Assembly: GCA_002281485.1 (NCBI GenBank)
Contig: NCGF01000001.1
Span: forward strand, 186,001 to 250,000
DNA: 64,000 nucleotides
Source: Sphingomonas sp. 28-66-16
GTDB taxonomy: Bacteria; Pseudomonadota; Alphaproteobacteria; Sphingomonadales; Sphingomonadaceae
Direction: 5' to 3'
Part shown: piece after piece, positions 36,217 to 45,512 of the stretch
How the letters are laid out: each line of letters begins with the position of its first letter
Numbering within the stretch: the first letter of the stretch is position 1
Program-made: the position numbers and the translations under genes
The notes under the pieces: generated by a model
Seen by the model: only the letters and a program-made list of their open reading frames with translations
Told to the model about the DNA's origin: nothing
Databases searched by the model: none

Positions 36217-36636
36217 TCAGGCGAACGCGACATTGGCGCCCTCCGCCTTTGCCACGCGATCGCGAAACACGTCGGGCAACGGGGTTGCGCGCCGCGTCTG
36301 CTGATCGGTGTTTACCCAGACCTGGCTGCCGCTGACGATCGGCTCGTCGCCATCGACGCGGAAGATTTCGTAGGAGATGGTGAAACTCGAACTGCCGACC
36401 CGGGCGATGCGCGCGCCGATATCGAACAGTTCGTCGAACCGCAGCGGCGCGCGATATTCGATGTCGCCGCGGACGACGTGAAATCCCGCGCCGCTGACGT
36501 TCTCATTGTCGCGGTCGAACGGCAGGGCACGGAAATATTCGTTCAGGGCGACGCTGAAATAGGTGAAATAGGCCCCGTTCTGGACGATGCTCTGCCGATC
36601 CACCTCGGTGAACCGGACACGGATTCGCTCGGTCAT
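36217..36636 (-). CDS. Acyl-CoA thioesterase, 4-hydroxybenzoyl-CoA thioesterase (hotdog) family
   Basis: 139 aa single hotdog-fold domain, YbgC-like. Seen: RIRVRFTEVDRQSIVQNGAYFTYF with the catalytic Asp, and the central EYRAPLRFDELFDIGARI strands. It would release free acids from CoA esters, possibly relieving CoA trapping. First gene of the seven-gene operon. Start chosen at ATG 36636; upstream codons give non-family residues. Confidence 0.82.
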   Translation of the reverse strand: MTERIRVRFTEVDRQSIVQNGAYFTYFSVALNEYFRALPFDRDNENVSGAGFHVVRGDIEYRAPLRFDELFDIGARIARVGSSSFTISYEIFRVDGDEPIVSGSQVWVNTDQQTRRATPLPDVFRDRVAKAEGANVAFA

Positions 36637-36731
36637 CCAGAAATCGCTGCGCGCCACGCATTCCGCTCCCAACCGCGTCGTTGCCGATTGCATCCGGCGT
36701 CGTCCGCACGCCGTAACCAACCCGAGCGGAC

Positions 36732-36777
36732 GACAATTGTCAACTGACATAACCAATTTTCCGCAGGATCGTTATGT
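36732..36777. promoter_or_regulatory. AT-rich divergent promoter region with two dyads
   Basis: Between the thioesterase (-) and MFS (+) genes. A perfect 10-bp palindrome GACAATTGTC (36732-36741) is followed by ACATAAC (36747-36753) and its reverse complement GTTATGT (36771-36777), 17 nt apart. The AT content is far above that of the coding DNA. Likely carries both promoters and a regulator site. Confidence 0.45.
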
Positions 36778-36820
36778 TTATAAATTAATTTTGCCCGATG
36801 GACGAACAACCCGGCATGAC

Positions 36821-36842
36821 GTTATACAGGATTACTTACTAT
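36821..36842 (+). promoter_or_regulatory. GTTATACAGG element and -10-like TACTAT
   Basis: GTTATACAGG (36821-36830) then TACTAT (36837-36842), shortly before the ribosome site (GGAGG, 36847-36851) of the MFS gene. The same 10-mer precedes the MFS gene at 40765 with TACGAT at the same distance, so the two probably share a promoter/operator. Confidence 0.4.
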
Positions 36843-36857
36843 TTTCGGAGGGTGGCG

Positions 36858-38168
36858 ATGGAAGGGGGCGGGGCACGGGTGATGGATACCGGTGCAAGCG
36901 CATCCACTTATGATCAGGCGGCTTTCGACGCCACCATCAAACGCGATCTGCCCCGCAATTACACCTCTCACTTTCTCCACGGCATGCTGGGCATGACCGG
37001 CTTCCGGCTGGTGTTCGCGCCGACCTTCGTCCCCGCCTATCTTTTCACCCTGACCCATTCGACGGTCATCGTCGGTGCCGGCACGTCGTTGCTCTATCTC
37101 GGGACCGTGCTTTCGCCGATCGCGGGCGCCGCCCGGCTCGAACGCCGCACCCGCGTGCTCCCCAGTGCCTTTGCGATCGGCGGGCTGATGTGCCTGCAGA
37201 TCTTGCTGCTCGCGGTGTCCGGGCTGCTCCTCGATGGCACCCCGCAGGTCGTTGCCGCGCTGATCCTGATCTTCGCGATCGGTTTCTTTACCGGCGCGCA
37301 GCGCGTAGCCTTTCAGGCCTTGTTCGGAAAGGTCATACCCTTGAGCAAGCGCGGGCGATTGCAAGGCTGGCGCAATATGGTCGGCGGCGGGCTGGCGGCG
37401 GTGGTGTCGCTGCTCGCCGGGCGGCTGCTGATCTCGGGCGACGGCAGCGACGCTGGCTATCCCACGGTCTTTCTGCTGTCGTTCGTCCTGACCAGCCTCG
37501 GGCTGGCATCGCTGAGCCTCATGCGCGAACCCCATGTGCCGGTCGTCCGCGCGCCGCGATCGGTCGGCGACCACCTTCGCGGGATGCCGGCGATGATCCG
37601 CGGCGACGACAACTACCGGACCTTCCTGCTCATCCAGTCGCTGACGATGGCGTCGCGGATGGCGGCGCCCTTCTACATTTTGTACGCAGGCCAAGCCCAC
37701 GGCCTCGACGGCAAGACGGTCGGCATCCTCTCGTTCGCCTTCCTCGCCGCCGATATGGTCACCAACGCCGTCTGGGGTCATTTGGGGGACCGTCACGGGT
37801 TCCGGGCACCGCTCATCGCGTCGCTGGTGCTCAGCATCGTGTCGACGGTCGCGCTGCTGAGCTCGACCCAGTTCGTGTGGCTGTTCATCGCCTTTCTTGG
37901 CCTGGGCGGCGCGGCATCGGGTTATCTGATGAGCGCGCTCCTCATCGTGCTGGAATTCGGGCCACGCGAAGAACTGGCGATGAGGCTGGCGATCTCGACC
38001 ACGGTGGAGGGATCGCTGGCGACATTGGCGCCGATTGCGGGCGGCGCCATGATGCTGTTGGCCGGCTATGGCGCCGTGTTCGCGCTGTCGATGGCGTTTG
38101 CGTCTGGAGCGCTGGCGATCGCGGTGTTCCGATTTCGAGACCCGCGCGCGCTCCGCCTTGCCGCCTGA
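36858..38168 (+). CDS. MFS transporter
   Basis: 436 aa, about 12 hydrophobic helices. Differs from the Spinster-like copies: helix 1 region GMLGMTGFRLVFAPTFVPAY, then QRVAFQALFGKVIPLSKRGRLQGWRN, typical of a separate MFS group sometimes found with CoA-transferases. Start ATG 36858 is set by GGAGG 6 nt upstream; an in-frame ATG at 36798 has no ribosome site. Substrate unknown. The CoA-transferase gene follows after 25 nt. Confidence 0.82.
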   Translation: MEGGGARVMDTGASASTYDQAAFDATIKRDLPRNYTSHFLHGMLGMTGFRLVFAPTFVPAYLFTLTHSTVIVGAGTSLLYLGTVLSPIAGAARLERRTRVLPSAFAIGGLMCLQILLLAVSGLLLDGTPQVVAALILIFAIGFFTGAQRVAFQALFGKVIPLSKRGRLQGWRNMVGGGLAAVVSLLAGRLLISGDGSDAGYPTVFLLSFVLTSLGLASLSLMREPHVPVVRAPRSVGDHLRGMPAMIRGDDNYRTFLLIQSLTMASRMAAPFYILYAGQAHGLDGKTVGILSFAFLAADMVTNAVWGHLGDRHGFRAPLIASLVLSIVSTVALLSSTQFVWLFIAFLGLGGAASGYLMSALLIVLEFGPREELAMRLAISTTVEGSLATLAPIAGGAMMLLAGYGAVFALSMAFASGALAIAVFRFRDPRALRLAA

Positions 38169-38193
38169 ATTCATTTGCTACCGGAGACAATCG

Positions 38194-39342
38194 ATGACCC
38201 CCCTTGCCGGCCTTCGCATCCTCGATCTCACCCACGCGCTCGCAGGGCCGTTCTGCACCTATCACCTCGGGCAATTCGGCGCCGAGGTCTTCAAGGTCGA
38301 GCCGCCTGCTGTCGGCGACGATTTCCGGGGCTTTGCGCCCGACACGTTCGACGCCGTCAATGGCGGCAAGCGGTCGCTCGGCATCAATTTGAAGACGGCC
38401 GCCGGGCGCGAACTGCTTCACGAGCTGGCGGCGCAGGTCGACGTCCTGATCGAAAATTTCCGTCCCGATGCAGCCAAGAAGCTCGGCGTCGACTGGGAGC
38501 TGCTTCACAAACGCAACCCTGCCCTGATCTACTGCTCGATCAGTGGCTTCGGTGCCACCGGACCCCGCGCCAGCTGGCCTGCGGTCGAATGGTCAGTGCA
38601 GGCCGCGACGGGATTGAGCGCGATGTACCTCGATGATTCGACCGACCCCCGCGACCTCGGCATCGGGATGCTCGACATTTTCACCGGCACCAGTGCCGTC
38701 ATCGCAATCATGGGCGCCGTCATGGAGCGCAGCCGATCGGGCAGGGGACAGCGCCTCGAAGTGACGATGACCGATGCCGCGCTGACGCTCGCCTCGGCGG
38801 GCCTGGCCCAGCAATTGTCCGGCGCGCGGGTGGGCAAGGCCCGACGGCGCCCCGCCGTCGGGCGGTTCAAGGCCCGCGACGCCCGCCTTTTCGTGATGGC
38901 GGCACACCAGCGGTGGTTCGCCACGCTCGCCGAAGTGCTCGGCGCGCCCTCGCTGCTCGACGACCCGCGCTTCGCCACGCCCGAGGCGCGCGACGACCAT
39001 GCCGAGGAATTGCGGCAGGAAATCGAGAGTCGCCTGAGCAGCCGGCCGGCGCTCGAATGGCAGGATGCACTGCTTGCCGCCGGTGTGCCCAGCGCCGTCG
39101 TCGGCGATTTGCGGGCATTGGTGGCGAGCGGCCATTATCACGACGCCGGCCTGATCCACGACCTACATTCAAACGCGCGAGGCAGGGCGCAGCCCGTCGC
39201 CGGCGCGACCTTCAGCGGCCGCACGATCAAGCGCGCGCCGGGGGCTGTTCCCGCGTTGGGGGCGGATACCGAAGCGGCACTGGCCGCCCTGGGGATTGCC
39301 TCGACCCGCTTCGCGGCCCTGCGCGAGGCCGGCGCGATCTGA
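38194..39342 (+). CDS. CaiB/BaiF family III CoA-transferase
   Basis: 382 aa. Seen: LAGLRILDLTHALAGPFCTY, GGKRSLGINLK, catalytic Asp161 in GIGMLDIFTGTSA and a family-like C-terminal LDDPRFATPEAR. The ribosome site GGAGA precedes ATG 38194. Together with the MFS gene it makes an import-and-activate pair. It converges on the MFS gene at 39347 with only 4 nt between stops. Confidence 0.9.
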   Translation: MTPLAGLRILDLTHALAGPFCTYHLGQFGAEVFKVEPPAVGDDFRGFAPDTFDAVNGGKRSLGINLKTAAGRELLHELAAQVDVLIENFRPDAAKKLGVDWELLHKRNPALIYCSISGFGATGPRASWPAVEWSVQAATGLSAMYLDDSTDPRDLGIGMLDIFTGTSAVIAIMGAVMERSRSGRGQRLEVTMTDAALTLASAGLAQQLSGARVGKARRRPAVGRFKARDARLFVMAAHQRWFATLAEVLGAPSLLDDPRFATPEARDDHAEELRQEIESRLSSRPALEWQDALLAAGVPSAVVGDLRALVASGHYHDAGLIHDLHSNARGRAQPVAGATFSGRTIKRAPGAVPALGADTEAALAALGIASTRFAALREAGAI

Positions 39343-39346
39343 CGTC

Positions 39347-40765
39347 TTATGCTTCATTCTCGTGCGGGCGGAACGAGCGGCTGCACATGTAGAAGGCAAC
39401 CCCTGCAGCACCGAATGCCAGCGCGACGAACTTCAACGCCGACTGCAACCCGCTGGCACCCGCGACCTGGCATGCTTCGACCAGCGCCGGGGCGGCCCCC
39501 GCCGCCGCTCTGCCCCCCGGGCAGGTCGTAAGAAAGGCACCGTAGGTGATCGGGAAACGGGCGCTCGCGACCGAATCGCTCACCAGACCGGCGACGATCG
39601 GACCGACGCTGCTGCCGATCAGCGTGGCCGCGATCATGAAGACCGCCGCCGCGGTGGCGCGCATCCTGACAGGGACCAGATTCTGCACCGCTGCATAATT
39701 GGGTCCGGTCTTCATATCCGAGGCGAACATCGCGGCGACGAGCAGGACGAAGGTCGGTATCCAGGCGGTCTGGAACATCGCCGAGAAATACAGCGCCGCG
39801 GTGATCACGCCGCCGATGGCGCAGATCAACGGATAGGATCGCCCGCGCTCGCCCGCGAACCGATCGGCCAGATAGCCGCCGAGAAAGGTACCGGCGAGGC
39901 CGGCGAGGCCGCTGATCCCGATGACGCTGCCCGCCTCGATCAGGTTGAGGTGGTGAACGCGCATCATGAACGACGGCAGAAACGTGCCGAAACCGCCCTT
40001 GCCGATGCCCGTCAGCGCCCCCGCGAGGAACAGCCACGCGAAAGCGCGATTGGTGAACAGCCAGCGCAAATCGTCGCCAAAGCTCTGGGCACGAACCCCC
40101 GCCGCCGTCCCGACCGCGCGCGGATCGCGCAGCGTGATCCCGATCACCAGCGCCAGCACCAGCCCTCCCGCCCCGAGGAAGTAGAAAGCGGCGCGCCACC
40201 CGAAGACATGGGCAACATAACCGCCGACCAGCGGCATCAGCATGCCCGCGATCGGCGCGCCCGTGCTCAGCACCGCCATGGCGAATCCACGCTGCCGCCT
40301 GGGGAAATGGTCCGACAGCAGCGAATGTGCCGTCGGCACATAGCCCCCTTCCCCCAGCCCGACCCCGAGGCGCGCCGCGGCCAGCGACCAGAGCCCGCCC
40401 GCCATGCCGCACGCCGCCGTCATCACCGACCAGAGCGCCACGGTCGTCGCGAGCAGCTTGCGCCGGTCCAACCGCTCGGCAAGCCGCGCGATCGGCAAGC
40501 TTGAAAGCGCGTAGAACAGCGCGAAGGCCGGCCCCGTGGCGATGCCCAGATCGGCGTCCGACAGCCCGAGTTCGGGCTTGATCTTCTCCTGGAGCAGCGG
40601 CAGCACGCCACGGTCGATATAACTGCACACGCTCGCGGCGAGCAGGATCGCCAGCAGATAGAATTGCTTGGTCGACCATAATGTCCTTGCCTGCGGGAGA
40701 AGCGTCGCCTGATCCGCATCGACGCGGACGCTGTCCGCTATGCCTGGGGCACCAAGCTGACTCAT
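39347..40765 (-). CDS. MFS transporter, Spinster-like family (copy 2)
   Basis: 472 aa permease. Seen: CSYIDRGVLPLLQEKIKPEL, RLGVGLGEGGYVPTAHSLLSDHFP, and the conserved NYAAVQNLVPVRMRATAAAVF segment shared with copies 1 and 3. It stands as a single gene behind the GTTATACAGG element, downstream of a MarR gene, which is its likely regulator. Confidence 0.87.
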   Translation of the reverse strand: MSQLGAPGIADSVRVDADQATLLPQARTLWSTKQFYLLAILLAASVCSYIDRGVLPLLQEKIKPELGLSDADLGIATGPAFALFYALSSLPIARLAERLDRRKLLATTVALWSVMTAACGMAGGLWSLAAARLGVGLGEGGYVPTAHSLLSDHFPRRQRGFAMAVLSTGAPIAGMLMPLVGGYVAHVFGWRAAFYFLGAGGLVLALVIGITLRDPRAVGTAAGVRAQSFGDDLRWLFTNRAFAWLFLAGALTGIGKGGFGTFLPSFMMRVHHLNLIEAGSVIGISGLAGLAGTFLGGYLADRFAGERGRSYPLICAIGGVITAALYFSAMFQTAWIPTFVLLVAAMFASDMKTGPNYAAVQNLVPVRMRATAAAVFMIAATLIGSSVGPIVAGLVSDSVASARFPITYGAFLTTCPGGRAAAGAAPALVEACQVAGASGLQSALKFVALAFGAAGVAFYMCSRSFRPHENEA

Positions 40766-40803
40766 CGATCCTCTCCCGCGGCCAATACCGTCCAGTCGAG
40801 GCT

Positions 40804-40825
40804 ATCGTATGTTTACCTGTATAAC
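40804..40825 (-). promoter_or_regulatory. GTTATACAGG element upstream of the MFS gene (second copy)
   Basis: Read on the - strand: GTTATACAGG (40825-40816), 6 nt, TACGAT (40809-40804). Layout matches 36821-36842. Lies in the 72-nt gap between the MarR stop and the MFS start. Confidence 0.4.
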
Positions 40826-40837
40826 AATACGCCGCCG

Positions 40838-41380
40838 TCAGCCGGTGTTGCGCGCGATCGCTGCACGAACCTCAGCCTCGAGATCGGCATAATATTCAAG
40901 CGCCGTCGGCCGGGCATGGAGCAGCACCTTCACCAGAATGCGCGTCAATTCGTCCAACTCTTCCGGGGTGATCGCGCCGAAGACTTCCCGATACATCGTA
41001 TCCAGCACTTCATCGCGTCGCGCGCGCACCCGCCTGCCTGCCTCGGTCAGTTCGGCGCCCAGCACCCGCTGGTCACGAGCCGATGCGGTGCGCTTGATGA
41101 GCTTCTTGTCCTCGAGAAGCTTGATCGATTGCTTGATCGATTGCGGCGCGATTCCGAACATGCGCGCGAGCGCCGAAGACGAGATATGCGGGCGAGTCGC
41201 GATCGCGTTCAGCACACGGCCGACTGCAGGCGTGATCCCGGTATCCTTCATGTCGCGCTCGATCCGGTTGAGCACTTCCATGTTGAGCTGGGTGATCAGA
41301 TAGAAGGGGCGTGGATAGCCAAGCGGCTTGACGGTGCGTTGGCGCGCGCTTGGGGTCTTCCTCGGTGCGGGCTCGGACAC
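40838..41380 (-). CDS. MarR-family transcriptional regulator
   Basis: 180 aa. Seen: dimerisation helices, recognition region SSSALARMFGIAPQSIKQSIKLLEDKKLIKR and a wing ASARDQRVLGAELTEAG. The basic N-terminal extension (RKTPSARQRTVKPLG) is longer than usual. Start is GTG 41380. It lies between a TonB receptor gene and an MFS gene on the same strand and probably controls one or both. It is not closely related to the two near-duplicate MarR proteins. Confidence 0.83.
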   Translation of the reverse strand: MSEPAPRKTPSARQRTVKPLGYPRPFYLITQLNMEVLNRIERDMKDTGITPAVGRVLNAIATRPHISSSALARMFGIAPQSIKQSIKLLEDKKLIKRTASARDQRVLGAELTEAGRRVRARRDEVLDTMYREVFGAITPEELDELTRILVKVLLHARPTALEYYADLEAEVRAAIARNTG

Positions 41381-41490
41381 GCGAATCCTTGAATGCGACG
41401 GCTATGCTGTGGCCGACCTAAGCGCTCTGGCGCCACCGAGGCAAGTCCGTTGGACATCGAGGCGGCCCCGCCCCGATGTCCAGCCAGGCA

Positions 41491-44208
41491 TCATAGTTTG
41501 AAACCCAGCGAAACGAGCACGCGCCGCCCGAGCGCCGATGCGGTGTTGGGATCGAAACCGCCGATCAGATCGGCGAAAGGCGGATCATTGTCGAACAGGT
41601 TCGAGATATCGACGGCGATCGTTGCCCCCTTCAGTATTCCGCCCTCCGACAGATCATAGGCGAGGCGCAGATCGGTGATGGTATTCGATCCGATCCGCTG
41701 GGTCGGGGTGACCGTCGCGTTATTGTAGGGCGGGGTATAGGCGACCGACACCAGCGAGTTGAACCCACCGAGCTTCCACCCGATCGTGCCGCGCACATTC
41801 AGCCGCTGCGGCCAATCGACCTGATCGCGTCGATCGACGAATGGGGCGGTGTCGCTCGTCGCCACCGCATAGCGGAGGAAATAGGTGCCGGCGAGCGACG
41901 CCCGGAACTGCCCGGCGCTGCCCGCATCGAAGCGATATGCCAGCGTGGCATCGAGCCCTTCGACCTGAAGCGCGCCCAGATTGCGGTAGCGCGCATCGAT
42001 GATCACCGGATTGGCGGGCAACACGCCGTTGCGTACCGGCAATCGCGCCAGCAGCGACTGGAGGAACTGGGGCGTGTAGTTGCGGATGATGATCGACTGA
42101 AAAAAGTCTTCCTGCTGCAGAACGGTCGTCACGTTGAGATAGCGCGCAATCAACCCCTTGTAGGAAATGTTGAAATAATTGACGCTGGCGATCAGGCCCG
42201 GGATGCCACTCGGCGCGACATCGGCGCCAAACGAGTAGGTCTCGGCCTTTTCGGGTTTCAGATCGGGATTGTTGTCGCTCCAGCCCAGCACGTCGGACCG
42301 GCCGGTGGGCGATTTCGGATCGATGAAATTATTGACGTTGAGCGCCGGATTGGGATTGTAGATTTCGCCGAGCGAGGGCGCGCGGAAAGATTTCCCATAA
42401 CTGCCCTTCAGCGAAAGCCCGGCCACCGGCGACCATTCAATCCCGAATTTGGGGTTGGTCGTGCCGCCGACGTCGCTGTACTCCTCGTGCCGAACGGCCG
42501 CGTTGAGCGTGAGCCGATTGAAAAGCGGCACGGCGTTGTCGGGACCGAAGATCGGCAACAGCAACTCGGCGAATTCGGCGGTGATGTTGCGACTGCCGGT
42601 CACGACGTTCGTCACCACGCCTCCGGGCGGGCCTGCCGTGCTGCCGGCCAGCAGACTTTCGTCGCGGTAGCTTGCCCCGAATGCGACGCGTACCGAGCCG
42701 CCCGGCAAGCTGAACAACGGTCCGTCGAACTTGGCTTCGACGAACTTCTGCTTGGTCACGCCGGGCGCCTCGAAGGCATTGCTGAAAATCGATGCGAGCG
42801 TTGCGGGATTGTTGTTCCCGACCCCGGCGACGAACGGGTTGAGCGCTGTCGCCGGATTGGTGTCGCGAAGCGCTGCGGTCAGCGCCGACGAATTGATCTG
42901 GGGATATTTCGCGAACGAATTGTCCTGCGCGATCGCCCCCTGCACGGTCGCGCGCCAGTCGCCGAACAATTTCAGATCGGCACCCGCCAGCGCCTGCCAC
43001 GAGGTCACGCTGCCCTCGTGCACGAACTGCGGGCCGACACCGGGCACGTAATAGGTGATCTGAAGGCTCGCGGTCGCCGGGTTGACGCCTGGCGGCAGGA
43101 CGAAAAAGGGATTGGCGCGCGGCACCGTGATGGTCTGTGCGGGGGTGGTGTTGGGCGCGCTCAGATTGAATCGGCGCTCGTAATAATAGCCTTCGACGAA
43201 GAAGCGCAGTCTATCGGTCACCTCCCAATGGGCCGCACCGAAGGTCGAGATACGGTCCTGCTCGGGGAGGATGGTGCGCGTATTCCAGACGTCGCAGGTG
43301 TTGGTGGTGTTCGGAACGAGCAGATTGGCGGTCGCCGGCGTCACCCCCTGCGCCGGGATCGCATAGCGCACCCCGCCGATCAGGATCGTGCCGGGGTTGC
43401 ACTGATTGGGCCGATAGTCGCGGCCGCCATAATCGCGCAGATCATAGCGGAAATAGGGACGGTCGGCGCCTTCCAGGCGGCTGTGATAGCTGTGTTCGAC
43501 CGCCAGCATGACCCCGAAATTGGACCATTGCTTGCCGACGATGATGCCCTGCTGGTTTTCCTGATAGGCATCGGCACCGCCCAGACGCGCGTTGACCTCG
43601 AGGCCGTTGAACCGATTGCGCGTGATGATGTTGGCCACGCCGGCAATCGCGTCCGATCCGTAGATCGCCGATGCGCCATCGGCGACGATCTCGACGCGTT
43701 CTACCGCGAGTGTCGGGATGATCGAAGGATCGATGCTGTAGCCCGCCGTCCCGGTCGACGGCGCGCGGTGGCCGTTGAGCAGGGTGAGCGTGGCCTGCGG
43801 TCCGATCGACCGGATATTGACCTGATTATTGTAGAAGATGTTCGACGAGCCGCCCTGCGCGCCCCGGTGCGATTCATCGACGCCGAGGCCGGTGATCTGC
43901 GGCACCTCCTTGAGCGCGTCCGAGATCGTGAGCGTCCCCGATTCGATCAGCGAATCGCGCCCGACCGAGATCAGCGACGATCCGATCGGCGCGACGCCCC
44001 GGATCGAGCTGCCCGTCACGACGATGTCCGACGAATCTTCGCTTTGCGAAGACGACGACGATGTCGTTTCGGCGGGCGTGGAGGCCGGCGGAATTGGTGT
44101 CGGCATCACCTGTGCGTGGGCACCATATGATCCCAGGATTGTCAGCGCCGCTGCCGAGCTCATGAACAGCGATCTGGCGCCAGGGCGCCCCCCTCCCTTG
44201 CAGTCCAT
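41491..44208 (-). CDS. TonB-dependent receptor associated with dehydratase-like module 1
   Basis: 905 aa outer-membrane importer. Seen: signal segment (SLFMSSAAALTILGSYGAHAQ), a Ser-rich linker, TonB box-like DIVVTGSSIRGVAPIGSSLI, plug motif VEIVADGASAIYGSDAIAGV, and barrel ending RRVLVSLGFKL. This ADGASAIYGSDA subclass is common in sphingomonads. It is clearly paralogous to the receptor at 55771 (same RGVAP-xGS and QCNPG-x-IxIGG-xxYAIPA-xGVTPATA segments). Start ATG 44208 follows GGAGGAGGAAGGG. Confidence 0.9.
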   Translation of the reverse strand: MDCKGGGRPGARSLFMSSAAALTILGSYGAHAQVMPTPIPPASTPAETTSSSSSQSEDSSDIVVTGSSIRGVAPIGSSLISVGRDSLIESGTLTISDALKEVPQITGLGVDESHRGAQGGSSNIFYNNQVNIRSIGPQATLTLLNGHRAPSTGTAGYSIDPSIIPTLAVERVEIVADGASAIYGSDAIAGVANIITRNRFNGLEVNARLGGADAYQENQQGIIVGKQWSNFGVMLAVEHSYHSRLEGADRPYFRYDLRDYGGRDYRPNQCNPGTILIGGVRYAIPAQGVTPATANLLVPNTTNTCDVWNTRTILPEQDRISTFGAAHWEVTDRLRFFVEGYYYERRFNLSAPNTTPAQTITVPRANPFFVLPPGVNPATASLQITYYVPGVGPQFVHEGSVTSWQALAGADLKLFGDWRATVQGAIAQDNSFAKYPQINSSALTAALRDTNPATALNPFVAGVGNNNPATLASIFSNAFEAPGVTKQKFVEAKFDGPLFSLPGGSVRVAFGASYRDESLLAGSTAGPPGGVVTNVVTGSRNITAEFAELLLPIFGPDNAVPLFNRLTLNAAVRHEEYSDVGGTTNPKFGIEWSPVAGLSLKGSYGKSFRAPSLGEIYNPNPALNVNNFIDPKSPTGRSDVLGWSDNNPDLKPEKAETYSFGADVAPSGIPGLIASVNYFNISYKGLIARYLNVTTVLQQEDFFQSIIIRNYTPQFLQSLLARLPVRNGVLPANPVIIDARYRNLGALQVEGLDATLAYRFDAGSAGQFRASLAGTYFLRYAVATSDTAPFVDRRDQVDWPQRLNVRGTIGWKLGGFNSLVSVAYTPPYNNATVTPTQRIGSNTITDLRLAYDLSEGGILKGATIAVDISNLFDNDPPFADLIGGFDPNTASALGRRVLVSLGFKL

Positions 44209-44252
44209 CCCTTCCTCCTCCGTTGCGCCAGTCTCCGCCGGCACTTTTTTAA

Positions 44253-44281
44253 GTTATCCTCCATTACTAATAGGTCGTCAA
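44253..44281 (-). promoter_or_regulatory. Putative promoter of the module 1 receptor
   Basis: On the - strand: TTGACG (44281-44276), 17-bp spacer, GATAAC (44258-44253), 45 nt before the receptor start. It indicates that the receptor can be transcribed independently of the dehydratase-like operon that ends at 44301. Confidence 0.45.
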
Positions 44282-44300
44282 TTGATAAGTGCACCTGCGC

Positions 44301-45512
44301 TTATTTTTCGCCGACAAGGGGGCCCAAAGCCGCGTCGAGCGTCGCGCGGATGTCGGGCGTGTCGGCGTCGCGCGGAATCGCGCAATAGGCCATCCCCTGC
44401 CCCTCGATGACGCGACGGTAGCGGCTGTCGGTGCGTCCTTCGGGTTCGATCCCGATCACGAGGCTCGCGCCCCAGTGGCGTGCTTCATGGGCTTCCCAAT
44501 GCGGCTCCTTGTCGAACAGGAACAATTGGCGGCGCGCGAGTGCTTCGAGCGGATCATCGCCCAGATCGCGGGCGTACATCGGCGCGATCGAGCTATAGCG
44601 GTTGGAGACGATCGCCGCCCCCCAACGCTCGCGGACATAGCCATGGAACTGCGGATCGTTGCCGCTGGTCGCCATGTAGATTCGCGCGCGCTCTTCGGGA
44701 TGGGCCGCGTGTCCCGCCGCGACCAATGACTTCACTTCGGCAAGGAAATTCTCGACCAGCGCGAGGTTGCCGGGCGTGCCGCGCTGCCACATGGTTTGAT
44801 ACATCGCCATCTGGTCGCGCAGGCTGACGGGCAACGGGCGCTGCGCGGCGATGATCGCCATCGCTTCGCGCCAGCGATCCATCTGGGCGTTGAGCAATGT
44901 CATCACCTCGCGAAACCGCGCCGGATCGAACCGCCGGTCCAGCGTCACCTCGAGCCGCGCGATCAGCGCCCTGAGCTGGGCCACCCGCAACGCGACTCGC
45001 TTGCCGTCGACCATCTCGGCGCTGCGCGACCGGTGATAGGTCCACCAGTCGGGCGGCAGCGCGTGGCTGAATTGCGATACCCAGCTGAAATCAAGCGGAT
45101 AGCATTCGCAGCCGAACGCGCGCGCCCAGAGTTCGGTGACGCGCAACTGCGCCTCGTCGCGGGTCGTCCCGACGATGATGGCAGGCTTGGGGAGGCCGCC
45201 CCAGGGCGCCTCCTTCGGGGCTAGCGTCGTGGCGAAGCCGAGCCCGAAGTTGGTCGGCTCATAACCATGCGCGTCGAGCACCGCCGAAAAATGCGGTCCT
45301 TTGCGCTCCGAGAAGGTGACGACCGAGTTCCAATAGTTGATCACCAGCGCCGGGACGTCGAACGCCGTGAAGATCTCCTCGAAATCATCGGCGTTGCAAA
45401 TCGCAAACGCACCACCGGCAGCGACCTTTTCACGCGTTTCGGCGAGCCAGGCGCGCTGGTGCGCCCGCACCGCATCCACGCTCGCCAGACGGTGCGGCTT
45501 GGCGGCGCTCAT
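44301..45512 (-). CDS. 2-hydroxyacyl-CoA dehydratase/BcrB-like large subunit, cluster cysteines missing (module 1)
   Basis: 403 aa, homologous along its length to HadB/FldB/BcrB subunits. Seen: AHQRAWLAETREKV start, FEEIFTAFDVPALVI (family PxEL-like entry to the first Rossmann domain), GGLPKPAIIVGTTRD, DPPL-type DPLEALARR and a C-terminal GASLVIGIEPEGR. In HadB-type proteins the second and last of these blocks carry Cys (LLCCNNIC, NRSC) that bind the [4Fe-4S] cluster; here they read IIVGTTRD and GIEPEGR. The few cysteines present lie elsewhere. Start ATG 45512 overlaps the small-subunit stop. Normal radical dehydration therefore looks impossible without another cofactor. Confidence 0.8.
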   Translation of the reverse strand: MSAAKPHRLASVDAVRAHQRAWLAETREKVAAGGAFAICNADDFEEIFTAFDVPALVINYWNSVVTFSERKGPHFSAVLDAHGYEPTNFGLGFATTLAPKEAPWGGLPKPAIIVGTTRDEAQLRVTELWARAFGCECYPLDFSWVSQFSHALPPDWWTYHRSRSAEMVDGKRVALRVAQLRALIARLEVTLDRRFDPARFREVMTLLNAQMDRWREAMAIIAAQRPLPVSLRDQMAMYQTMWQRGTPGNLALVENFLAEVKSLVAAGHAAHPEERARIYMATSGNDPQFHGYVRERWGAAIVSNRYSSIAPMYARDLGDDPLEALARRQLFLFDKEPHWEAHEARHWGASLVIGIEPEGRTDSRYRRVIEGQGMAYCAIPRDADTPDIRATLDAALGPLVGEK

